From assembly GCF_000150955.2 (NCBI RefSeq), contig NC_011669.1, forward strand, positions 2,300,993-2,364,992: a stretch of DNA of 64,000 nucleotides, given 5' to 3'. This DNA comes from Phaeodactylum tricornutum CCAP 1055/1. Taxonomy: Eukaryota > Bacillariophyta > Bacillariophyceae > Surirellales > Neidiaceae. The notes beneath the pieces are model-generated. The model made no database searches. It was given only the letters and a program-made list of their open reading frames with translations, and was not told the origin of the DNA. Both the position numbers and the translations under genes were made by a program. This document shows, piece after piece, positions 50,775-61,900 of this stretch (position 1 is the stretch's first letter; each line of letters opens with the position of its first letter).

Positions 50775-53618
50775 TTAGTGCAGCTTGGCACGCTTGGGAT
50801 CGGATGCTTGGGCCAGGGCTTCCAAGCCACTGTTACCTCCCATTGGGATTGGCATTTGCCGGTACGCCGCGGAGGCGTGTGGAGCCCGCATCATGCCCAT
50901 GTGGGGCGAAGTCCCGTAGCCGTGGTCCATGCCACCACTCATCCCTCCACCCATACCGGGTGGCGGACCCATGCCTCCCATATGATTCCCAGGCATCGCA
51001 CCGTCGCGGTCAATGACGTTATTGGACCGTGCTTTGCGTTTGAACGCGGCCGTCGTTCCGCTGGAATGTTTACCGTGTAGCCGTTCCCATATTCGCGCGA
51101 AAAAGGCCTTTTGCGATCCAAATTTCATTTTGGCGCGTTCGTCGTCGTGGGCCCCACGCAAGCGTTCCAGGTTTTCGCGGACTTCGGGGGGACACTTCCG
51201 ACAGCGCATCATGTGGTTGTGCAAAACGTTGAGCGTTTTGCTCGTATCCGACAGCGTCTTGATAGAGGAAGGGAAGAAACGGCCCGAACCGTACCCACCG
51301 AAACAGTGCCGGCAGGCCAATCCTGGAAAGCCGGGGGGAAGGCCCTTGCGTTTGCCCAAGCGATCGGCTTCAGTAAAGAGACATGGCTGCATTTGGGACA
51401 GCAAATGGTAGGAGAACGAAGTCGAGTAAGGTTTATCCTCGACAGTCACCAGTGGTGCCGAATCGGCCATGTCTTGCTCGGCCTTACTGAAATTGGGATC
51501 CCGGTCACCAGGCCCAGAGTGCGGGTCGATAGCGTCGTCCCCATGTTCGTCGTCGCCGTCTTTGTTGGCGCGATTCGATTTTTCGCTCAATTCCGTCATG
51601 GCGTTGGAATGGGTGGAAAAGAACTCGTTGGAATTGCGACGGGCGGCGTGAAATCCGGATCGTTCCTGGGAACTGGTGAGCGAGGGGAGCGGCGGTGGTT
51701 GAAGGGCCGAGAAGCGAATTCCGTTAGCGGTATCGACCAGTCCCAAGCTTAGCGAGGACTCGACCCAGTAGCGTTTGGAAGTACCGCTGCGGGCGTCATC
51801 GGCCTTGAGTGTTTCGTATCGTCGCATAATGTCGTCCGGGACGCAACTGCAATTGTGCAAGTGGCGTTGGAGGAGATTCATGGTGGCGTTATAGATACTG
51901 GAAATGGATGTGGGATAGTAGACGGAACCGCGTTCGCGTGCCTTGGAGGAGTCTTGTACGTGGCAGTGGGGACAGCGGATTCCAACTTGACCGACGTGTA
52001 TGGGTTTGCGTTTGCCCTTGCTGGGGGTGGAAACATCGTCTTGAGTGGCGGTGAAGACCTCAACGCACTGTCGACGGACAAAACAGTGCAGGGGGGTCAA
52101 CCAGTCTTTGTCACTTTCCATCGCGAGGGGCATGGGTTTCTCCATGAGGGCAAAGGGTCCGTTGGACATGGCTGGGTTATTGTAGGATGCCCCCGCGGAA
52201 GAATCCATGCCGAGAGAAAAGTTGCGTCCCCCGTGGAGACTGTCATTCATGGCGGATCGTTGGGAGTGGTCGAAAAAGGCTTGATTGGAGAGGGGGTTGT
52301 TGTGGGCACCGTAGCCGTGGTGCGGCAACGGCATCCCGGAGGCGGTCGGGTGCGGGGCCATCATTCCGTTGTTGTGTGGACCGTTGGCGCCGGAGCAGAC
52401 GCGTTCGTGCGTCATGGCTTCTTCGTGCGAAGCAAAGGCTTTCGAATTGCAGACTTGACAGATCCACCACTGCTGTGATGAGTTGGATGCGGGTGGTGTG
52501 GTGGCGGGTCCGGATCCGGTGCTGTTGAGGGAAAGTCCAAGGTGCGGGGCGGTGGATCCGCGGTGCGTGTGGGGAGCCATGTTGTGCGGGTGTTGCGGGT
52601 GTGATCCGTGCGAGCCGTGCGATCCTACCGACCCGAGTCCGAGACTGCCGGTACCGTGTCCGTAGTGATGCCCGGGAGGCGGACCGCCTCCGGCACCAAA
52701 TCCGTAAGATCCTCGATGAGACATGGGCATGTTGCGTTCCTGCATCGAGGCAATCAACTGCTGTCGTTGTAGTTCTAGTTCCTTTTGGCGTTGTTCGAGT
52801 TCCCGTTGTTGTTGTTGGAGTTGGTGTTGACGTGCGGAAATACTACTCATGTGGTTGGCGTTGTTGACGTTGTTGTTGTGGTTGTGGTTATTGGCGTTGC
52901 CGTTGGGTGGACCCGCCGCGTGTGGTTGTTGTTGTTGAAAGGAGGACATGGCGTTGTTGTTGTCGGTTTCCATGGCAGCCACTGAGAATCGTCGGCGCTG
53001 CAGATCGAGTATGGCGGCATCGAGTGCCGCGGAAGTGGAATCCATGGATCCTCGTCGGGCAGCGGCCCCAAAGAGCAGATCCATATTCCCTCCCGAGTCC
53101 ATGCCCATGGAGGGTCTACGGTTGAAGAAATCGTCCATGTTGAAATTCATGGATGCCATGGATCCACGCCGATCCATGACTCCAGCGGCATCGTTGTGTA
53201 GGGGCGGTGCGGGAAGGGTCGAGGGATGTTGGGTTCCGCCAATGGTAACCCGCCGGGAGGGATACCCCGCCGCATCGGCGGGATGACGAGCCGCCGATGC
53301 CGACGGCATGTCACGGGGGTGAAAGTTCACGGGCTGTTGGTGCGACTGCGGTGGTACGAATTGGGATGCTGGATGTGTCGGTATTTGTGCTTGTGCTGGT
53401 TGCAGTGAAGCTGATTGTTGTTGTTGTTGTTGGGGGTAGTAGGCGTTGTGGTTACCGAGCGTGTGAATGCTGCTGGGCATAATGCCGGACCAAGGCGGGC
53501 CTTCGTGGGGGGATGGGCTGTTGTTGCTGTACCGGTAACGTCCGGCTACTGCTGATGTTGTTGCCGTATCGGGGGGAGGTTGTTGTTGCTGTTGTTGCGC
53601 CGAATGGCAATGGTTCAT
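50775..53618 (-). CDS. Gln-rich protein with two zinc-binding-type repeats, possible regulator
   Basis: Single exon, 947 residues from the first true ATG (the frame is open to a TTG at 53636). The N-terminal half is full of Gln, Asn, His and Gly runs from CAG/CAA microsatellites, and an early C-x2-C...H...C (ICQVCNSKAFASHEEAMTHERVC, shown here from I to the last C) looks like a zinc finger. The C-terminal half has two similar modules: GIRCPHCHVQ...RGSVYYPTSISSIY...HLHNCSCVP, and GLACRHCFGG...GRFFPSSIKTL...HMMRCRKCP. Each has C-x2-C then a distal H...C, a plausible zinc site. The ending FGSQKAFFARIWERLHG resembles a motif I associate with diatom proteins of unknown role. DNA or RNA binding is inferred from composition. 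Confidence 0.7.
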   Translation of the reverse strand: MNHCHSAQQQQQQPPPDTATTSAVAGRYRYSNNSPSPHEGPPWSGIMPSSIHTLGNHNAYYPQQQQQQSASLQPAQAQIPTHPASQFVPPQSHQQPVNFHPRDMPSASAARHPADAAGYPSRRVTIGGTQHPSTLPAPPLHNDAAGVMDRRGSMASMNFNMDDFFNRRPSMGMDSGGNMDLLFGAAARRGSMDSTSAALDAAILDLQRRRFSVAAMETDNNNAMSSFQQQQPHAAGPPNGNANNHNHNNNVNNANHMSSISARQHQLQQQQRELEQRQKELELQRQQLIASMQERNMPMSHRGSYGFGAGGGPPPGHHYGHGTGSLGLGSVGSHGSHGSHPQHPHNMAPHTHRGSTAPHLGLSLNSTGSGPATTPPASNSSQQWWICQVCNSKAFASHEEAMTHERVCSGANGPHNNGMMAPHPTASGMPLPHHGYGAHNNPLSNQAFFDHSQRSAMNDSLHGGRNFSLGMDSSAGASYNNPAMSNGPFALMEKPMPLAMESDKDWLTPLHCFVRRQCVEVFTATQDDVSTPSKGKRKPIHVGQVGIRCPHCHVQDSSKARERGSVYYPTSISSIYNATMNLLQRHLHNCSCVPDDIMRRYETLKADDARSGTSKRYWVESSLSLGLVDTANGIRFSALQPPPLPSLTSSQERSGFHAARRNSNEFFSTHSNAMTELSEKSNRANKDGDDEHGDDAIDPHSGPGDRDPNFSKAEQDMADSAPLVTVEDKPYSTSFSYHLLSQMQPCLFTEADRLGKRKGLPPGFPGLACRHCFGGYGSGRFFPSSIKTLSDTSKTLNVLHNHMMRCRKCPPEVRENLERLRGAHDDERAKMKFGSQKAFFARIWERLHGKHSSGTTAAFKRKARSNNVIDRDGAMPGNHMGGMGPPPGMGGGMSGGMDHGYGTSPHMGMMRAPHASAAYRQMPIPMGGNSGLEALAQASDPKRAKLH

Positions 53619-53944
53619 ACCGGTGGGACGAACCAAATCGGGTTACGTTGGCCGTGTTGGTATTCGCAAAAGTGCGATGACGACGACAACGACAACTCAC
53701 TGCGAGACTATTGTGGACAACGAAAACACCAGCGACCACCGTGCCGACGATTCAGTGACAAATGCAACGCAACAATGAGTTGACTCTTCCTCTCCGACGA
53801 AATCCAACGACGAAACCTAGACAACCAACGAGGGTCTCCGCCCGTTTCACTAGTAACTTGATTTGACGGACAGTGATTGGTGTGATTGGTGAATAACACC
53901 AAGACACCGTGTGTGTGTGTGTTGGGCTGGACTCTCCAAACGCA

Positions 53945-53957
53945 ATTCACAGTCAAT
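53945..53957 (-). promoter_or_regulatory. ATTCACAGTCAAT motif upstream of the Gln-rich gene
   Basis: Reverse complement of the motif at the Mo25 start. It lies about 330 bp before the start of the minus-strand gene. Confidence 0.25.
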
Positions 53958-55309
53958 GGGAGGACCTGGGCGTTCGCAAACTCAAACTCGGACCTTCGCA
54001 CACGGTACACACACGAGATGGGTCCGATGGTGGGGGGAGGAACACGATGAATATGCCAAGGGAACACACGGGCCAAGAAAGGAATTGTGTGTATATGTGT
54101 GTACCTGTGTAAGTATGTATACACGGCGGTGTGGGGAGGAGTGTGCCAGTGAGAGAAAGAGTGGTCGAGCGTCCCGTAAAATTCCCGTGCGAGCGTGTTC
54201 GTTCCACCGGCACACCCCCTCCGCGAGACCCTCCTGGCTAGGTAGTTCGGAAAACACGCCAAACGCCCAGTGTGTTTGGGGAACCCCGAGACGCCCGGAC
54301 ACGATTGGGGTCTCCTCCGCGCTCAAAACTGACAAAGGGATCTCCTTCACTACCTACCGAATACTACTTTTCTACCCAATACGACACTCTCCCCAGCACA
54401 AACGAAACACATACACGATTCGTAACCGTGATAGGATTACTTACGGCAGTCCAGCTCGACGGGCGGGAATGATACAAACCGCTGGGTACACTTGGTTTCC
54501 AAATCACGTCCACGCGTGCCAACGTTCGAACCGTGCCGACCAAAGGCTGTACGGCCCCACATTGTCCCATTGCAACATCCACGACGACAATCCACATTCC
54601 TACAGCCACACCCAAACCCAACCATGCACGGGACGGCATGTAGAGGAAACGACGATCGATACGGTAGGATCCTACCGATTCGGTAAGCTCCTCCTCTCGA
54701 ATACGGCAGAGATCGGAACCACCACGCCTCGCGCAGAATTCGAACTCTTGGGGGAGCCTTTACGTACCCCAGCATTTTGCTCCCTTTCTGCTTTTGCGAA
54801 AACCGACGGACAAGCCCAAAACCTCATTTTTCATGAATAAATCAACGGTACCGTTTATACTCATAGTTCCAGTTCGTTGTTATGTCCCGCCCTACCAAAG
54901 TAAGAATCCCGTTGGGGCTATAGTCGTGGTCTAGTCCGACCGACGCATACACACACACAGAGTCACTCGCCTACGGGGACGTACCGACACGGTCCCCACA
55001 CCGTCCGGCGTTTGCCCAACGGGAATGTGGACGGGAACGCCTCGCAAACCCGTGGGACGCCGTACGGCGGGACTGGTCTACGTCCCGGGTCCCGGGAAAC
55101 CCCTGCCCTTGTTAGAGTTGGAACCGAAGGGTGGCCTTGCCAACAACCCGGAACTCTCGTCGCAACGAAACCCTTTTTCTTTTGGAAAATACAAAAAGCA
55201 GGGTTCGGGAAGACGTCGACCATGGCGACCCCGATACCGACCGAAATCGGAATCTACAGGTACCCAAGACGCATTGGGATCATTTCCTTGCCTGATTACA
55301 CCTAATCAA

Positions 55310-55390
55310 ACTAACTACCTACCTGCCTGTCTGCCTTTCTAAGTACCTACCAACCCACCAACCCAATTATCTACCTACCTAACCACCTTG
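55310..55390. repeat. CTAC/CCAA-type simple repeat
   Basis: Degenerate tetranucleotide runs (ACCTACCTGCC, CTACCTACC, CCAACCCACC). Confidence 0.6.
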
Positions 55391-55908
55391 CCGTATCCAA
55401 CGTCACGGACAATCGTTCCACTCTCTCTCTCGGCACTCGTTTCGGCGATCGCTCTGTGGTCTGGTGCGCGTGGTCCCAATCGTTGGACCCCGACCTTTTT
55501 TTGTATGACCCCACAACCAAAGCCAACCGCCATCCACAGTCTTCCAGTGCTGTTGTAGCACGCGCACGGTCCCGTAGACGCTCCGAACGCCAGAATTTGG
55601 AACGTGTGTTCCTACCATGGCGAAACAGTTCATCATTGCGGGTACGTACCGTACTGTATTACGTTGCGATGTGCTACAACGTGCCGAACAGTGCTGAGCT
55701 GAGTTGTACTGTGCGGTCCAACGTGACATCGTGTGACACCTTGCCGAACAAGAGCCGACAAAAATGGAGGAGACGTCCATTTTTCCCTACTTGGTTCCGT
55801 GGCCAAGCATTCTAGGTGTTGTCTGTTTCCCCGTACATACACACACACACAAATAGCTTCTCACAACCCCCGACTCTCTCCACACTGTGTCATATACACC
55901 ACTCAGCC

Positions 55909-58900
55909 ATGGAGGAAGTCTTGGGCGAATACATTCTCAACATGTCCCGAGACAATCTCAAAATTGCCGCACTCAAGGGACAAATCAAACTCGAAAAGGT
56001 ACAGCTCGACGGTGATCTCATTGCCTCGCACGTACTCGGTGCCGTGGGACTGTCCGGTTTTGGGGTGCTCAGCTGCGCCGCCGAAACGATCCAGATCCAT
56101 GTGCCCTGGAACGCACTCGAGACCGAACCGACTACTCTAGAAATCAAGGGCGTACATCTGGTGTGCGTCCCACTCACGGCCGCCACGGCACACCAACGCT
56201 ACGGAGGTACCGGGCGGGGTAGCGGTAGTAGCAATAGTAATACTACTTCTAGTAGTAGTACAGCCTTGGACGATCCCCGGTGTACCCTCCGGACCCGCGC
56301 CAAGCGACTCGTCCTGGCACGGTTGGAACGAAATTTTTGGAATGGACAAATACCGGATGAAGGTCCACCCATGAAACGGATTACCCGGGCAGTACGGGAA
56401 ATCGAGCGAGATTGGAAAAAGTCTTCCCGACGAAGGAGGAAACGACAATCCAGCGCGAATCGGCAAGCACAGTCAGGGAACGCCAACAGCGCTGACGCGG
56501 AAGAGGCTTTGGACAGTTTGGTACACGACTGTATGAGTGAGACAACCGACAGTTCCTTTTTCAGCGACGACGATGACAGGGCGCCGGCAGATTCCTTCTC
56601 GGTGGACGATCTCCCCGAGGTGCCACGCGACTGGAAGGTTAAACTGCGCGAAAAGGTCTTTCGGAATGTTGAGGCGACTTTGCAAGATGTGCACATTCGT
56701 TGCGAAGTCTCGGCGCATGGGTTAGACACGGTATACCAGCAGCACTCCCGACCGGCGACCGCCGAGCCATCCTTCGTCCAAAAGCAACCCGAAGAACGAG
56801 CCTTTGCTTTAGGCTTCACGCTTGAAAATTTGGTGGTACGGACCGCGAATGGGCAGTGGGAAGTAGGAAGCCACGAGATATCAGAAGCGGACGGTTCGGC
56901 CATGTCTTCGTCGAAAGGAAACCTTGGTCCCAATATGTACGCCGTCAAGAACAACAAGATCGGATTCTTTAACAAGATATCACTGTACTGGGACGATGAA
57001 CCCCCTTTGTTGTTGGCCGAAACAGATATGTTGCGTGGAAATTTACGCAAAATATCCCCGGAACAAGTGCAATCGCGTATCTCGAGTGCCATGAAGGCCT
57101 TGTTTCGCCAACCAGAGCCGGGTAAAAAAATTCGTCAGAGTTTGTCGGAACCAGTACCGTTGGACATGGACGAGTCAAAACCCCATCAGTATATTTGTGA
57201 GTCCCTCGAGGTTGAAATGAGAGGACGTACGAGCGATCGTTCCTTGCCGGGTCCCATTTCCTGTTCTTTTGACGTTTTACCGTTTGAGTTCACCTTTAAC
57301 GTGCGGCCCCACCAGTTTCTACAGTACCAAAGGCTCAAGATGGCCATTAAATCGCAGCAGCGATTCGATACCATGCTACGGCAACGACCAACCGTGAGTC
57401 CATTACAGAATCCGAAGGCTTGGTGGAAGTACTCGATTGCGTGCGTCACCTCGCGACCGAACTCGCGTCCATGGGAAGATGTGTTGCGCATCATCAAGAG
57501 CCGTCCGCGATATATTGAATTGGTTATCAAGAAGAACGTTTCCAAGTCGGACAACAACGCTTACCACGCAGGACTTTCAATGCCGGAAAGCTCCGAACTT
57601 TTAGCGCTGGAAGACCTTTTGCCGATTGAGTCCTTGACGGCATTTCACCTCATTGCGCTACGGAGCGCGTACAGGTTGCAAAAGCGTGATAAGGGTACAT
57701 CCAAACTACCGCCTATTTCTGATCCACGCCAACCAACGGACCAAATACCTAGAGATACAAGACGAAAGATGGGTCACTTTCGTATGCTTCGAGGGTCGAG
57801 CCGCTCAAAGACGTTCCATCGCTTGACAGATTCTGAGTTCGAAGCTCCTTTAATGTATGGTCAACCCAGAGAACTAGAAGTGCCCAAAACGCCTCGAATG
57901 GAAACGTCGGTGGCACGGCGCCCCGAGGATTGTCTTGCCACGTCGCAGACGGTGTCGCTGTTCGAAGCCATGACCATGAGATTGGGCAAAAAAGCTTGGT
58001 TTGTTGACTGCAAACTTCACGATGCCATAGTGAATGTGGTTCTTTTGAATACCGAAGGAGATATCCCTGTGGCCACTTGTGTCACAAGAGCAAGCGGTGC
58101 TGCCCGCTCTTTTGGACTCGGCAAGCGTGATTTGCTCTTTGATGTCAGTCAATTCGATGTCTTTCATGGTGGGAGTGAAATTTTGTTCGTTCGAGCAGCT
58201 GAGGGCAATGCTATTTCTGAAGAGCACGAATTGATCGAGTCAGGAGGCTCCCCCCGCCGCGGAACGTCGCTTCGACTGTGGAGAAAGCGAGGAGCCGAAA
58301 CTGGAGCTCCAGACCTTGAAACACCCTCTAGATATCTTGAACTTCCACCGGAAGGTACCGTTTGCCGCATTGCTGCCGCAAAGGTCCATGGAAAACATTT
58401 TTTGAGCATGTCCGCTCATCCGGCTACGCTTGTTTGGACCACAACATTACTGTCAGACTTATCGGAGTTTTCCCCCAGTGAATCCCTGGAGCTCCAGTCA
58501 AACTTATCACAGCATATCCGGAATGCAGCTACACCTCTGGCGCGAAAAGCTCAACTGGCTCTTCTTTCACCTGCTTCCATGGCTTTGCACATCAATATTT
58601 CAGCTCCAAAAGTCTGGCTTCCCATGATTTCCAATGATAGTCAAGGTGCCTTGTTTTTGGACTCTGGACTGCTCAAGTTTTCGAGCGTAAAGGGTGTAGG
58701 GGAATCTGAGGTCCATTTGCAAGCTCAAGTTAGTGACATTCGGGTGAAGTTCTTGCGCGGTCGCACGCTACCGTCTCTTCCAGAAAATGCGCAGGTTCAC
58801 TTGCTTTCGCATTTGATGGAAACAGGGGTAGGGCGAAGTGAGACTTCAGTTGTACAGCCTTTTAGCATCACTTTGAACACTATCAGCTCTATGATTCAAC

Positions 58901-61900
58901 AGGACGACTTTGGAACAAGCTGGCTGACGGACGGGTTTGAGGTAGGGAGCCCTGTTCGAAGGGTGATGGTAGAGATTGGTCCGGTTCGCTTAAACCTAGT
59001 AGACGCTGAAGTCCTAGCCAGAGCATTCGGAAGATGGTATTCAAAGGGAATACGTCGCGTCCGTGCACGCGTGTCTATAGGTAGCGTTGAGCAGTCTACC
59101 TCCCATGGAAGTCACAGAACAGTTGAATCTGCGCCCGAAGCTCGTTTTCCTCTTGATAGTATTCACCCAGTATCGGTACCTGTGATCATGTCCCTTCGAA
59201 TAAAGAAATTGGAGATTGCTTTGGAAGGTCATTCCAAAACGCAGCTTTTGGTGGACGATGATAGAAGTCTAGCGCCGCTTGACTCTTTTCATAAATCATC
59301 CCCATCCACTCGTGCATACGTGGTCGAAGTGATTGGAATAGACATCAAGCGATTACGTCTGAGTCAACAAACTAAGACCAGTTTTTCTGTCTCTGACGCG
59401 GGCATTGTTCGACTCGCGGACGGGTCTTCGTACAATCCAATGAGTGTACGCCGTGAAGTAAGTGAGACGCAGTACACAATACTTTCTCGTTGCTTTAGTC
59501 CAAACAAGAGCTTGGGTGGAGGAGCTGTCCTGACCGCTTCACATTTTCACGACGGCATTACTCATCTCGACGAGGTCGAGGTTGATATTGCCTCGACAGT
59601 ACTCAGAGTGACCCCAACGACGCTGAAAGATTGCGCAAAAGCAATTAAAAAGATTGCTGAAGTTACACAATTGTTAACTAGAGAAATGGAACGTAAGGTA
59701 CATGAAGAAGGTCGTCAGGCACGTCGTCGTGACCGCTCAGGTAAGTATTCACTTTATACATTGACCTCTGGAAAGTCTTTAATCTCATCGCAACCTTGTC
59801 CTTAGGTCGGAATGACGCGACCTTTCAGACTGGAGTCTCTCTCGAACGTGCCGCTTCACCGACGTTTTCAGAAGCGATGACCGTACATACTGCGCTCGAT
59901 CCGCCCGCTTTGAGATCTTCAATTGACTCCAGCATTCTTTTTCGGGTTACTCTAAAAGAGAGTACCATTTTAGCTGGGTGTCCCACTGAAGCAACAAGAA
60001 AAACTAAACCGAGACAGAACAAAAGTACTTCATTCGCCGTTATTCAGGTCTTGTCGAATACGCTAATAATGTTCCAAAGCATTGAGAACCCAGACACGAC
60101 AGGAACGAAAACACTTCACGTCAGCATCGACAACCTTTCCTCTCTTGTCAACACGGAATTCGAGAGAGTTTCTCCCTCTCAAGTACCCCCGATGATCGGT
60201 CCTACGGGTGTAGAGTTTCGAATTGTGTACAGTACTGAGTGCTTGGGTTGCATTGTCTCCCAAGAAATTTCTTTTGACTGCGATGTAATGAAGTGTTGTC
60301 TCACGCCCAACGATCTGATGATCATGTTGAGTATTTTCAGTAAGATGTTTGACCGACTTCGAGTTGTTGATCTGTCTCACGGTGTGAATACTGAGTTACA
60401 AGAGCAACGTAACGGACCTCGAGCTCGCCCGTTTTCATCAGTAGTTCGTTATCAAAGGAAAGGCACAGGTATTGCCACCAGAGTTCGTCTGGACGTACAA
60501 ACGTTCTCGTTCGTTCTTCTGAGAGCCTACAAATCCCATTCTGGTGCTCCAGAGTTTTTGGATATCAACTTACAAGAGATCAAAGGTCATCTTGAAGGAT
60601 GTTTGTCGGCATTGTCTGGCGACTGCTGTGCGGAAGTTTCTGTAAAGTTTTTCAATTCGGAAGCCGCAGATTGGGAGCATGCTATTGAGCCGTTTCTCTT
60701 TCGTCTGACGATCGACCAGATGCCGAACGAATTGGTAAGGTCTACCGACTGAGTTCCAGCATCTGGATCTGCTTGAGCAGGCGCATATGTCTCACATTTC
60801 TTTCCAAAAACTCTAGCTTTTGCGCCTCAATACGGAACAGCAGATTCAGCTTAACTTGACAGGAAAGCTTTTCCGAGACTTCTCCGAGATGAAGTTCGAC
60901 ATCCGGCGCGATACATTAAGTGCTGGGTACAGCAACGGCGAGGTCCTATCTCCGTCTGTGCTTTCGACCGTAGGCCTTCGACGAGCCTCCGAGGCTCGGT
61001 CGGTGAATTTGAAGAATCTTTGCGGCTTCGACGTCTGTGTTCTTCCCACTTCTTCGGCATTGAATATCGAATCTGGTCTAGTACCGGCCGGTTCAGAAAG
61101 TATTTTAAATGGATTGGGAAGCATCACAAAGGAAGACATAGCGGGTGAATTATCACTTAGTCTCATTGTACCAGAAAGCGCATTTAGCAAAATCGGACCA
61201 CGACAACCAATTTCTGAACTTCGAGTCGGACCATCCGTCAGCGCGCATAAACGCCTGTGTATTCTAAAGCCGTTCCCTGCCTCCGTTGATTATCCTGGAT
61301 ATGTCGAATCTAACGGTGGAAGTAAAAGTTCTGATAGTGCGTTGTCGGAAGCTTCTGCGTCTCCGCGACCACACTACGGTGCCGAGCCTGTAGTAGAATT
61401 GTGCATGCATATCCAAAGACTACGTTCAAGCGTTGCAGATGTATTTAGTCTCAATAAAGGACACGATCTTCTGTCGTCCAGTATATGGTCACCCGAAAAT
61501 AGTTTGAATATAGATGTAACGACATTCAGACCAAAAGATGAAAGTGAGGACGCTACTGGTGGCAATCTGGCTCCTCTCTTTCCTGATTGCAACTCTCAAA
61601 AAGCAGTTAAGAGCAATTGGCTTCGGCCATATCTGAAGAACGATACTCCGGAGTGGACGGATACGACGTGCACGCTTAGGATGGCACGCGACCGTGTAAT
61701 GCTTCCGGATCGCAACTGGATTTGGGTCGACGACTGGAATGTTGACATAAGTGGTGCTCTTTGTGAAAGTACGGACGCAGATGGCTGGGAATACCAGGAA
61801 GACTTTGTGGGGTTCGGAAGATTCAGTAGGCATTACCAACGAGGGGATTCCTGTCGACGAAGGCGGTGGACACGAACTCGTATTGAACGGCCCTTAAGGC

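Larger units (their letters stand above)
53619..55908. other. 2.3 kb without a recognised gene, upstream of VPS13
   Basis: It should contain the leaders of two divergent genes. The open frame at 53911-54840 is featureless and lies in sequence with GT runs. (CTAC/CCTA)n-type simple repeats lie near 55310-55390. The ATTCACAGTCAAT motif is at 53945-53957. No RNA gene is seen. Confidence 0.45.

Noticed and set aside
53911-54840. 309-codon plus-strand frame upstream of VPS13
   Set aside because: Starts with a Cys-rich stretch inside a GT-rich repeat, has no domain, and a similar-length frame exists on the opposite strand. Likely chance.
56199-57092. 297-codon minus-strand frame
   Set aside because: Antisense to the well-supported VPS13 exon 1; Ser-rich composition is typical of a shadow frame.
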